Source: Acidobacteriota bacterium (GTDB taxonomy: Bacteria; Acidobacteriota; Thermoanaerobaculia; Gp7-AA8). Taken from it: a stretch of DNA of 64,000 bases. The stretch spans positions 181,459 through 245,458 of the forward strand of contig JAJPHC010000060.1 in NCBI GenBank assembly GCA_021325515.1, given 5' to 3'. How positions within the stretch are numbered: the stretch's first letter is position 1; each line of letters starts with the position of its first letter. Below the pieces are notes generated by a model. That model ran no database searches. It was not told the DNA's origin and worked only from the letters and a program-made list of their open reading frames with translations. Positions 37,652-44,570 of the stretch are shown in pieces. The translations under genes were made by a program, and so were the position numbers.

Positions 37652-38071
37652 TCACCTCATGATCAGCGCGAGACCGGCAAGACAGAGCAGGAGTCCGGCG
37701 AGATTCGAGAACGACAGGTGCTCGCGATACAGCAGCACGCCGAGAGGCAGCATCACCAGCGCGACCGCCACGTTGGAGGTCACCGCTCCGAGGCTGATGT
37801 TCAGCCCCGCGCGATAGGCGAGCAGAAATCCAAGCTCGACGCCGACGATGGCGATGCCGGTCGCCACCGCCGCCCAGTTGAGTGACTTGAGCGAGGCCTC
37901 CTTCGGAACACCTCCGGCGAGCAGAACGACGAGCGTGACCGCGAGCGCCACGAGATAGGTCACGACGAGCGAAAACATCGGATCCGCATTGCGCGGCACC
38001 GATTTCTGCGCGAGGTGATAGACGACGTTGGAGACGATCGTCAGCCCGAGAGGAAGGAGGAAGAGTCGCAT
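37652..38071 (-). CDS. Half-length EamA/DMT-type membrane transporter
   Basis: A 139-residue protein with four to five hydrophobic helices (FLLPLGLTIVSNVVYHLAQ, VVTYLVALAVTLVVLLAGG, AVATGIAIVGVELGFLLAY, ALVMLPLGVLLY, NLAGLLLCLAGLALIM), corresponding to one half of a two-repeat EamA drug/metabolite transporter. LGAVTSNVAVALVMLPLGVLLYRE is the conserved second-half EamA pattern. Such single-repeat proteins usually dimerise, as in small multidrug transporters. Substrate unknown. It lies 19 bases upstream of the kinase start on the same strand but has its own stop well separated. Confidence 0.82.
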   Translation of the reverse strand: MRLFLLPLGLTIVSNVVYHLAQKSVPRNADPMFSLVVTYLVALAVTLVVLLAGGVPKEASLKSLNWAAVATGIAIVGVELGFLLAYRAGLNISLGAVTSNVAVALVMLPLGVLLYREHLSFSNLAGLLLCLAGLALIMR

Positions 38072-38109
38072 CGAAAGACGATACCAAAGCCAGCGGTGCG
38101 AAGCCGGGA

Positions 38110-38244
38110 ATGACGGACCTCTCCCCTCCGCTCGCGGATGTCACGCGCGACGTTCGCGACCTGCTGGTGAGAAAACTCGACGACCACGATCTCCTCATCG
38201 ATCTCGAGAAGCGCGTCCAGGTGCTCGAAGCGCGTCACGACTGA
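38110..38244 (+). CDS. Possible 44-residue helical protein
   Basis: ATG to TGA with MTDLSPPLADVTRDVRDLLV at the N-terminus and an amphipathic heptad tail (LIDLEKRVQVLEARHD). It occupies the gap between the divergent EamA and DUF4349 genes, and codon use looks like that of neighbours. No strong ribosome-binding site is visible. It could be a small structural or regulatory protein; chance open frame remains possible. Confidence 0.4.
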   Translation: MTDLSPPLADVTRDVRDLLVRKLDDHDLLIDLEKRVQVLEARHD

Positions 38245-38284
38245 AGGTTTGCGCCGCGCGGCCGCGCGTGTCTAACCGTTCGTG

Positions 38285-39142
38285 ATGATGAACCATCGAC
38301 GAGCGATCCCGCCCCTCCTCCTTTTGACTCTGCTGACGATTTCCTGCAAAAAGAGCGTGGCGGATGAGAGTGCCGCCACTCCTTCGCGTGCCACGGCAAC
38401 CGACGTAGTCCGCACGAGCGAATCAGCGCTCGCCCCTCGCATGATCATTCGCAACGCGGCGCTTTCGCTCGTCGTTCGCGATGCGGGTGAGGCGATCGCA
38501 AACGCGGTTCGTGTCGTCGAGGCGAGCCGCGGGTATGTCGCGGAGACGAAGCAATGGAAGGAATCGAACCAGACGCGCGCTTCAGCCGTGCTGCGCGTTC
38601 CTTCGAGTGCACTGAGTCCGGTCCTCGAACAACTGCGCCATGTCGCGATCCGCGTGCAGAGCGAGGCGGTCACCTCGCAGGATGTCTCGCAGGAGCACGT
38701 CGATCTCGCAGCGCAGCTCCGCAATCTGCAGGCGACCGAGGTCGAGCTTCGCGGGCTGCTCACCACCGTTCGGCAGAGAACGCAGAAAGCGGCGGACGTA
38801 CTCGAGGTCTATGCGGAACTGACGAAAGTGCGAAGCGAGATCGAAAAGACGCAGGGACGGCTCGAGTACCTCTCGCAGATGACGGCCTACTCCACGATCA
38901 CGCTCGACGTGATTCCCGATGCGCTGGCCGCACCGCTCGTCGAGCCCGGCTGGCAGCCTCTCGCGACCGTGCGCTCGGCGACTCGCTCGATGCTCGGGTC
39001 GCTCGAGGTCCTGACCGATGCCGGCATCTGGCTCGTCATCTATGTGCTGCCGATCGCTCTGCTGTTCGCCGGCGCCCTGCTGATGCTGCGATCCGCGTGG
39101 CGGGTGGTGTCCGGACGAGGCGTCCGCACTCCTGTCAGATGA
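38285..39142 (+). CDS. DUF4349 lipoprotein
   Basis: A 285-residue envelope protein: signal peptide RAIPPLLLLTLLTISC with lipobox TISC, then the DUF4349 domain (MIIRNAALSLVVRDAGEAI, RGYVAETKQWKES, AVLRVPSSALSPVLEQLRHV), a coiled coil near residues 140-190 (LRNLQATEVELRGLLTTVRQ onward), STITLDVIPD and a C-terminal membrane helix (IWLVIYVLPIALLFAGALLM). Function of the family is unknown. GTG 38282, ATG 38285 and ATG 38288 are all possible starts. The last codons (GRGVRTPVR) are built from a REP-like hairpin, and the 3' end overlaps the CoA-transferase gene by eight bases. Confidence 0.85.
   Translation: MMNHRRAIPPLLLLTLLTISCKKSVADESAATPSRATATDVVRTSESALAPRMIIRNAALSLVVRDAGEAIANAVRVVEASRGYVAETKQWKESNQTRASAVLRVPSSALSPVLEQLRHVAIRVQSEAVTSQDVSQEHVDLAAQLRNLQATEVELRGLLTTVRQRTQKAADVLEVYAELTKVRSEIEKTQGRLEYLSQMTAYSTITLDVIPDALAAPLVEPGWQPLATVRSATRSMLGSLEVLTDAGIWLVIYVLPIALLFAGALLMLRSAWRVVSGRGVRTPVR
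39108..39128. repeat. REP-like hairpin inside the DUF4349 gene end
   Basis: GTCCGGACG - AGG - CGTCCGCAC, the reverse-orientation copy (one mismatch) of the hairpin at 31961-31981; both are flanked by ACTCC on the corresponding side. Confidence 0.55.
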
Positions 39143-40331
39143 CTCCGCGCGACCGCAGTTCTTCGACCTCGGCCGATTCGTATCCGAGTGCGCCCAGCAC
39201 GTGGGACGTGTGTTCCGACAAACGCGGCGGCGGCGTTTCCAGCGCGCCGGGCGTCTTCGAGAATTTCGCCGTGAGCGTGAACAGCTTCAGCGGTCCCAGC
39301 TCAGGATCCTCGATCGTCTGGATGGACTGGCGGTGCGCGACCTGCGGCGCGTTCAATGCCTCTTCGAGTCCGGCGATCGCGCCCGACGGAATGCCTTTCG
39401 CGTTCAGAATCTCCACCCAGTGCCCGGTCGACCCGGACATGAGTGGCGCTTCGAGCAGCGGCGTGAGGAGCGCGCGATTCTTCTTCCGCGTATCGCGCTC
39501 CTCGAAGCGCGGATCGCGTTTCAGTTCCGGCACGCCGAGCGCGTCGGCCAGGTCCTCCCACTGCTGCTGCTGGTTAGCCGCGATGTTGATATAGCCGTCC
39601 GCCGTGCGGAACGTCCCCGACGGCGCCGCGGTGAAGTTGTCGTTGCCCATCAGTTGCGGCTGCTGGCCGCCGATGAGCAGATTGGCGGCGACCCAGCCCA
39701 TCATCGGCATGATGGAGTCGAGCAGCGCGACGTCGATGAGCTGGCCTTCTCCCGTCCGCTCGCGATGGAACAGCGCGGCCATGATGGCAAACGCCGCATT
39801 CAATCCGCCGACGGTGTCTCCCACCGGAAACCCGCAGCGCAGCGGATTGAGGCGCTCGTCGCCGTTGATCGCCATCACTCCGCTGAGGCCCTGAATGATC
39901 TGATCGTAGGCCGGCTTGTGCGCATCGGGCCCGCTCTGTCCGAAGCCGGAGATCGCGCAGTAGACGAGGCGCGGATTGCGCGCCGCCAGCACGTCGTAGC
40001 CGAGGCCGAGACGGTCCATGACGCCGGGACGAAAATTCTCGACGAGCACGTCGGTGCCGTCGATGAGCTCGAGGAAGATCGTCTTCGCCTCGTCGAACTT
40101 GAGGTTGAGCGTGATCGACTTCTTGTTCGCGTTCTGCGCGAGAAAGCTCGTTCCCATCAACTGCTGATTGAGCTTCGTGACGCAGCCGAGCTTGCGCGCC
40201 AGATCGCCGCCCGATGGATTCTCGATCTTGATCACCTCCGCGCCGCACAGCGCGAGGAGCTCGGTCGCGAACGGCCCCGCGAGCACGTTCGTCATGTCGA
40301 GAACACGAATGCCTTCGAGAATCGATTTCAT
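39135..40331 (-). CDS. CaiB/BaiF family (class III) CoA-transferase
   Basis: A 398-residue cytosolic CoA-transferase moving CoA between organic acids. Motifs: GIRVLDMTNVLAGPFATELL at the N-terminus, GAEVIKIENPSGGD, the VLVENFRPGVMDRLGLGY segment, ISGFGQSGP, and GEGQLIDVALLDSIMP containing the aspartate expected to form the acyl anhydride. Substrates cannot be read from sequence. It is the last gene of a tight minus-strand operon and starts within the stop of an HMG-CoA-lyase-like gene (ATGA overlap), so it probably activates or recycles the lyase substrate, as succinyl-CoA:citramalate CoA-transferase does for citramalyl-CoA lyase in Chloroflexus (inference). Confidence 0.88.
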   Translation of the reverse strand: MKSILEGIRVLDMTNVLAGPFATELLALCGAEVIKIENPSGGDLARKLGCVTKLNQQLMGTSFLAQNANKKSITLNLKFDEAKTIFLELIDGTDVLVENFRPGVMDRLGLGYDVLAARNPRLVYCAISGFGQSGPDAHKPAYDQIIQGLSGVMAINGDERLNPLRCGFPVGDTVGGLNAAFAIMAALFHRERTGEGQLIDVALLDSIMPMMGWVAANLLIGGQQPQLMGNDNFTAAPSGTFRTADGYINIAANQQQQWEDLADALGVPELKRDPRFEERDTRKKNRALLTPLLEAPLMSGSTGHWVEILNAKGIPSGAIAGLEEALNAPQVAHRQSIQTIEDPELGPLKLFTLTAKFSKTPGALETPPPRLSEHTSHVLGALGYESAEVEELRSRGVI

Positions 40332-41200
40332 ACCGCCACGCAATCCAGCATGTTTCTGATCGACGATGCCGCTTCGATGAGTGGCTCCAGCACGATGTCG
40401 CCGCGCAGCCCCATCATCTGCATCATCCGCACGAGCTCCTCCGTGTTCGTGTTGCCGCTCTGCACTCGCGCCGCGGGACAACCGCCGAGTCCTCCCACCG
40501 CCGCCTCGAACGACTGCACCCCGGCGCGGAATGCCGCGTAGCAATTCGCCAGCGCCAGGCCGTACGTGTCGTGAAAGTGACAGGCCAGAACTGCATCCGG
40601 AACGAGGGCGCGGATGGCTCCGTAGAGATCTTCGACCTGCTGCGGATGCGCGAGGCCCGCCGTATCCGCGAGGCTCATCGCCGTCAGCCCCGCATCGGCG
40701 TAGCGCTTGATGATGTCGAGCACGCGGCTCGCCGGCACCACGCCTTCGAATCCGCAGCCGAACGCCGACTGCACGGAGACCTGGACACTCGCTCCCGCCG
40801 CGACTGCACGCTTCCCCATCCCCACGATGCGCGCCACCGACTCCTCGGTTCCCGCTCCGGTGTTCTTGAGGCTGTGCGTCTCACTGGCCGACGCGCCCAT
40901 GCAGAAGTGCTCCACTCCGCACGCAAAGCCGCGCTCGAGTCCTTTCTCGTTCAGCACGAGCGCGGTGAGGATCGTCTGCGCCGGCTTGTGCCTGTTGAAG
41001 TGCGCGAACAGGCGATCCGTATCCGCCATCTGCGGCATGCGCTGCGGATTGACGAACGAGCCGAGCTGTATCGCATCGACTCGCGACGCGAGCAGCGTCT
41101 CGATCCACGCGATCTTCAGCTCCGTCGGCACGATCGCCGCCTCGATCTGCAGCCCGTCGCGCGGGCCGACCTCGTGAATCGCGACCCGGGGCGCGCTCAC
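40328..41200 (-). CDS. HMG-CoA lyase-like enzyme with altered active-site residue
   Basis: A 290-residue TIM-barrel lyase of the hydroxymethylglutaryl-CoA lyase family, cleaving a 3-hydroxyacyl-CoA to acetyl-CoA plus an oxoacid. Conserved: EVGPRDGLQ (R14, D15), CHFHDTYGLALAN metal histidines and the catalytic-loop cysteine in GLGGCPAARVQSGN. Odd: the family glutamate 30 residues after the first aspartate (human Asp42/Glu72) is glutamine here (Q45, AIQLGSF), and GLQN is GLQI. That suggests a different substrate, such as citramalyl-CoA or another branched acid (inference). The GTG start overlaps the dehydrogenase stop (GTGA); the frame open further upstream is antisense-like noise within that gene. 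Confidence 0.85.
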   Translation of the reverse strand: MSAPRVAIHEVGPRDGLQIEAAIVPTELKIAWIETLLASRVDAIQLGSFVNPQRMPQMADTDRLFAHFNRHKPAQTILTALVLNEKGLERGFACGVEHFCMGASASETHSLKNTGAGTEESVARIVGMGKRAVAAGASVQVSVQSAFGCGFEGVVPASRVLDIIKRYADAGLTAMSLADTAGLAHPQQVEDLYGAIRALVPDAVLACHFHDTYGLALANCYAAFRAGVQSFEAAVGGLGGCPAARVQSGNTNTEELVRMMQMMGLRGDIVLEPLIEAASSIRNMLDCVAV

Positions 41201-42327
41201 ACCATGACCCCCACGCGCGCGGCGATCGCCTCCGCCATCTCCAGCGTCGTGTGCGATCCGCCCATGTCGTAGGTGCGCACGATCCCTTCCTCGATGACTG
41301 CGGCCACGGCGTCCTCGACGCGCTCGGCCTTCTCCGCTTCGCCGAGCCACTCGAGCATCATCTTCGCGGCGAGGATCGTCGCGATCGGATTCACCTTGTA
41401 CTGCCCCGCGTATTTCGGAGCGGAGCCATGCGTCGGCTCGAACACGGCGAGCTTGTCGCCGATGTTGCCCGAGGCACCGAAGCCGAGACCGCCGACCATC
41501 TGCGCGCAGAGATCGGAGATGATGTCGCCGTAGAGATTCGGCGCCACGATCACGTCGTAGTTGAACGGATTCTTCAGCAGCCACATCGTCATCGCGTCGA
41601 TGTTCGCGTCGTCCATCTGAATCGCGGGATAGTCGCGCGCCACTTCCTTCGCGATCTCCAGGAAGAGACCGTCCGTGGCACGAACGACATTCGCCTTGTG
41701 GACGACCGTCACTTTGCGGCGGCCCTGCTTCTTCGCGAACTCGAACGCGGCGCGGATGATCCGCTCCGATCCATGCCGCGTGTTGATCTTGCAGGAAATC
41801 GCATACGCATCCGGCGGCAGGTTCGCGAATGCCGCGAATGGCTTCGACAACGTGCGCAGCGTGCCGGCCAGCGTCTCCGGCACCGGCGAGAACTCCACGC
41901 CCGCATACAAGTCCTCGGTGTTCTCGCGGAAGATCACGAGATCGATGCCGCTCTTGTAGTTCAGCGGATTGCCGCGATACGCGCGGCATGGCCGCAGCGA
42001 CGTGTAGAGGTCGAAGAGCTGGCGCATGCGCACAATCGGCGAGCGGTACACGAGGCCCGTTCCGCGCAACGCGGGCGACAGCTCCTTCTCCGCCTCCTTC
42101 ACCGGCTTCGACGTGATCGCGCCGAACAGCGCGGCGTCGACGTTCCGCAGCAGGTCGATCGTCCGCTGCGGAAACGCATCGCCTTCTTCACACCAGAAGT
42201 CCCAGCCGATGTCGCCATGGATGTACTCGGCCTCGAACCCGGCCGCATCGAGAACGATGCGCGCAGCCTCGAGAACTTCTTTACCAACACCATCACCGGG
42301 AAGCCACGCAATCTTCTTCACTGTCAT
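41197..42327 (-). CDS. Isocitrate/isopropylmalate dehydrogenase family enzyme
   Basis: A 376-residue NAD(P)-dependent beta-decarboxylating dehydrogenase acting on a 2R-hydroxy-3-carboxy acid. Signatures: WLPGDGVGKEVLEAA, SPIVRMRQLFDLYTSLRPCRAY (substrate arginines), FRENTEDLYAGVEF, the catalytic lysine/tyrosine region VVHKANVVRATDGLF, and NLYGDIISDLCAQMVGGLGFGASGNIGD. The substrate-specificity loop does not clearly match 3-isopropylmalate or isocitrate enzymes, so homologues such as 3-methylmalate or homoisocitrate dehydrogenase are possible. It lies 15 bases after the dehydratase small subunit on the same strand and overlaps the lyase start. Confidence 0.85.
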   Translation of the reverse strand: MTVKKIAWLPGDGVGKEVLEAARIVLDAAGFEAEYIHGDIGWDFWCEEGDAFPQRTIDLLRNVDAALFGAITSKPVKEAEKELSPALRGTGLVYRSPIVRMRQLFDLYTSLRPCRAYRGNPLNYKSGIDLVIFRENTEDLYAGVEFSPVPETLAGTLRTLSKPFAAFANLPPDAYAISCKINTRHGSERIIRAAFEFAKKQGRRKVTVVHKANVVRATDGLFLEIAKEVARDYPAIQMDDANIDAMTMWLLKNPFNYDVIVAPNLYGDIISDLCAQMVGGLGFGASGNIGDKLAVFEPTHGSAPKYAGQYKVNPIATILAAKMMLEWLGEAEKAERVEDAVAAVIEEGIVRTYDMGGSHTTLEMAEAIAARVGVMV

Positions 42328-42342
42328 CTCCTCACCAAACGC

Positions 42343-42903
42343 TTACGGTGTCGGGCCGCCCATCAGTCCCATCGGTCCCATCGGTCCCATCAGTCCCATC
42401 AATCGTTGTTTCGTGTAGGCGATCAACCCGCCGGCATCGATGATGGCCTGCCTCGATCGCGGCAGCGGAACGGTCGGGAACGAGTTGCCGCTGGTGCGAT
42501 TGACCACACGGTCCTCGAAGATCTCGAGCTCGTCGCCGGCCTCGCCGTCGATCTCGGGACAGACGATCGTGCGCAGACCGAGGTTGATCGCGTTCTGCAG
42601 AAAGATGCGTGCGAAGCCGCGGGCGATGATCACCAGATCATGGCCTTTCAGCGTCGACGCTGCCTGTTCGCGCGATGAGCCGCAGCCGAAATTCTTTCCG
42701 GCGACGATCGCGCTTCCGCGCGGGATCTCGCCGGTCACCAGCGCCTTGTTCAGCGCGGCGAGATCGGCGAATGCGTACTGCGGCGTTTCCGACGGAAGCA
42801 CCGTCGCCATGTAGCGGCCCGGATAAATGACATCCGTCGAGATGTCGTCAGCAAGCTTCCAGACAAGCCTGGTTGTCGTGCGAGGGGAACTCGAAGTGCT
42901 CAT
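42343..42903 (-). CDS. 3-isopropylmalate dehydratase-type small subunit with repeat-derived C-terminus
   Basis: A 186-residue swivelling subunit of an aconitase-superfamily hydro-lyase. Family motifs: DDISTDVIYPGRYMATV, the catalytic-serine loop AGKNFGCGSSREQA, and NLGLRTIVCPEIDG. It pairs with the large subunit, whose stop it overlaps by 56 bases. The last residues (RLMGLMGPMGPMGLMGGPTP) are encoded by five 9-base units CCCATC-NNT read on the minus strand, clearly an array appended in frame. The natural family C-terminus ends about there, so the tail is probably dispensable (inference). Confidence 0.87.
   Translation of the reverse strand: MSTSSSPRTTTRLVWKLADDISTDVIYPGRYMATVLPSETPQYAFADLAALNKALVTGEIPRGSAIVAGKNFGCGSSREQAASTLKGHDLVIIARGFARIFLQNAINLGLRTIVCPEIDGEAGDELEIFEDRVVNRTSGNSFPTVPLPRSRQAIIDAGGLIAYTKQRLMGLMGPMGPMGLMGGPTP
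42359..42403. repeat. Nonamer array inside coding sequence, core CCCATC plus triplet
   Basis: Five units of CCCATC followed by AGT, GGT, GGT, AGT, AAT. Period 9 keeps the reading frame of the dehydratase small subunit (Met-Gly-Pro/Leu repeats). Confidence 0.85.
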
Positions 42904-44197
42904 CGTTCTTCACTCCTTGCGGCGGGCGCGAGATGCGGCCGGTCAGCGCGCTTGCCGCGGCGACCGCGGGCGAGCAGAGGTAGACCTTCGCCTTCGGATT
43001 TCCCATGCGCCCGAGGAAATTGCGATTGGTGGTGGAGAGGGCGACTTCGCCGTCGCCGAGCGCGCCCTGATGCACGCCGAGACAGCAGCCGCATCCGGGA
43101 TTCATGACGACGGCGCCGGCGCCGATGAGATCGGCGATCACGCCGCGCTTGAGCGCTTCGTCGTAGATGCGCCACGAGGCGGGAAAGACGAGCATCCGCA
43201 CGCCGCGCGCGATTTTCCGTCCCGACAGAATCGACGCCGCGACGGCGAGATCGTCGGCGCGACCGTTCGTGCACGAGCCGATCACGATCTGATCGATCGC
43301 CGTTCCTTCGATTTCGCTCAGCGGCTTCACATTGTCGACCGTGTGCGGGCAGGCGATCTGATAGGTGAGCTGCGAGCAGTCGATCTCGATCGTCTGGCTG
43401 TAGACGGCGTCGGCGTCGGGACGGACGAGCGTGATCGTGCCGCGCACGTGCGCGACATCGTGCAGATAGCGCAGCGTCTCCGCGTCGGGAGGCACGATGC
43501 CCGCGGTGGCTCCCGCTTCGACGGCCATGTTGCAGAGCACGAGGCGCCCCGACGTCGTCATGTTGCGAATGGCCTCGCCGTGGAACTCGAGCACTTTGTA
43601 GTTCGCACCTTCGGCAGTGAGGCGTCCGATCGTGTGCAGGATCAGATCCTTCGCCGAGACGAGCTCGGGAAGCGTGCCGTTCACGATCACCTTGATCGTC
43701 TCGGGGACCTCGATGTTCAGCGCGATGCCGAGCGCCCAGACGCTGGCCATCTCCGTCGCGCCGATGCCGAACGCAAACGCGCCGAGGGCGCCGTGCGTCG
43801 TCGTGTGGCTGTCGGTTCCAACGACGACCGCGCCGGGCAGCACGTAGCCGCTCTCGGGAAGGATCTGATGGCAGATGCCGCCCTGATCGGCGCGGATGTC
43901 ATGAAACTTCCCGATGCCCTGCGCGGCGACGAAGTCGCGGATCTTCTTCTGATTGGTCGCGGTCTTCGCACTTTCGGCGGGAACGCGATGATCGAAGATG
44001 ATGGCGATCTTCGCCGGATCCCAGACGCGGGCTTCGCGCCCGGTGCCCTCATAGATCTCGAGAAACTGATTGATGACCAGCGCCGCGTTCTCGTGCGACA
44101 TGGCCAGATCGACGCGTGGCTCGACGACATCGCCGGCAGTGACTGAAGCGCGGCCCGATGCCCGAGCAAGGATCTTCTCCGCGATTGTCATTCCCAT
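42848..44197 (-). CDS. 3-isopropylmalate dehydratase-type large subunit
   Basis: A 449-residue iron-sulfur hydro-lyase subunit of the aconitase superfamily, archaeal-type LeuC/HacA-like. Fe-S ligands are in VIGSCTNGRADD and NPGCGCCLGVHQG; other motifs are VVGTDSHTTTHGALGAFAFG and FDHRVPAES. The isomerisation it performs (for example 3-isopropylmalate, citramalate/3-methylmalate or homocitrate) cannot be chosen from sequence. GAGGAGG six bases before ATG 44197 fixes the start; a second ATG lies two codons inside. It is the first gene of the five-gene operon; upstream is a 373-base gap filled largely with an octamer array. Confidence 0.9.
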   Translation of the reverse strand: MGMTIAEKILARASGRASVTAGDVVEPRVDLAMSHENAALVINQFLEIYEGTGREARVWDPAKIAIIFDHRVPAESAKTATNQKKIRDFVAAQGIGKFHDIRADQGGICHQILPESGYVLPGAVVVGTDSHTTTHGALGAFAFGIGATEMASVWALGIALNIEVPETIKVIVNGTLPELVSAKDLILHTIGRLTAEGANYKVLEFHGEAIRNMTTSGRLVLCNMAVEAGATAGIVPPDAETLRYLHDVAHVRGTITLVRPDADAVYSQTIEIDCSQLTYQIACPHTVDNVKPLSEIEGTAIDQIVIGSCTNGRADDLAVAASILSGRKIARGVRMLVFPASWRIYDEALKRGVIADLIGAGAVVMNPGCGCCLGVHQGALGDGEVALSTTNRNFLGRMGNPKAKVYLCSPAVAAASALTGRISRPPQGVKNDEHFEFPSHDNQACLEAC

Positions 44198-44326
44198 GGA
44201 GCGCCTCCTCGATGAAGCGGATCGTAAGGAGGGAGCGACCTTCTGTCGCGCGAGTTGATCACCGAGGGTGGTGAGCGTTGCTACAGGAAGGGAGTGCGTT
44301 ATGCAGAGTTGCCTGGCAGGTGGGCA

Positions 44327-44559
44327 CGCGGTAGCGCGGGCGCGCACTTGGTCACGCGGTCGCGCGGGCGCGCGGGCACGCGGTATGGGGACACCGCACC
44401 TTCAAGACAGATCAGCGTCGCCCGTGCGGCACTAACTCGTGCCTCAGCGGAGCACCGCGAGCCCGCGCGCCCGCGAACCCGCGCGCCCGCCTACCCACGT
44501 GCCCACGAACCCACGAGCCCAGAAGCACCGCGAGCCCGCGCGCCCGCGAGCCCACGAGC
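44327..44559. repeat. Large octamer array, core CGCGG/CCGCG plus triplet, two arms
   Basis: The left arm (44327-44386) has CGCGG with TAG, GCG, TCG, GCG, GCA, TAT. The right arm (44455-44559) has CCGCG or CCACG with AGC, CGC, AAC, CGC, TAC, TGC, AAC, AGC, then AGC, CGC, AGC, AGC. About 68 bases of unremarkable sequence lie between the arms. Together they fill most of the 373-base gap between the dehydratase and the metallopeptidase; nothing else is recognised there. Confidence 0.88.
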
Positions 44560-44570
44560 CCCCCCAAACG

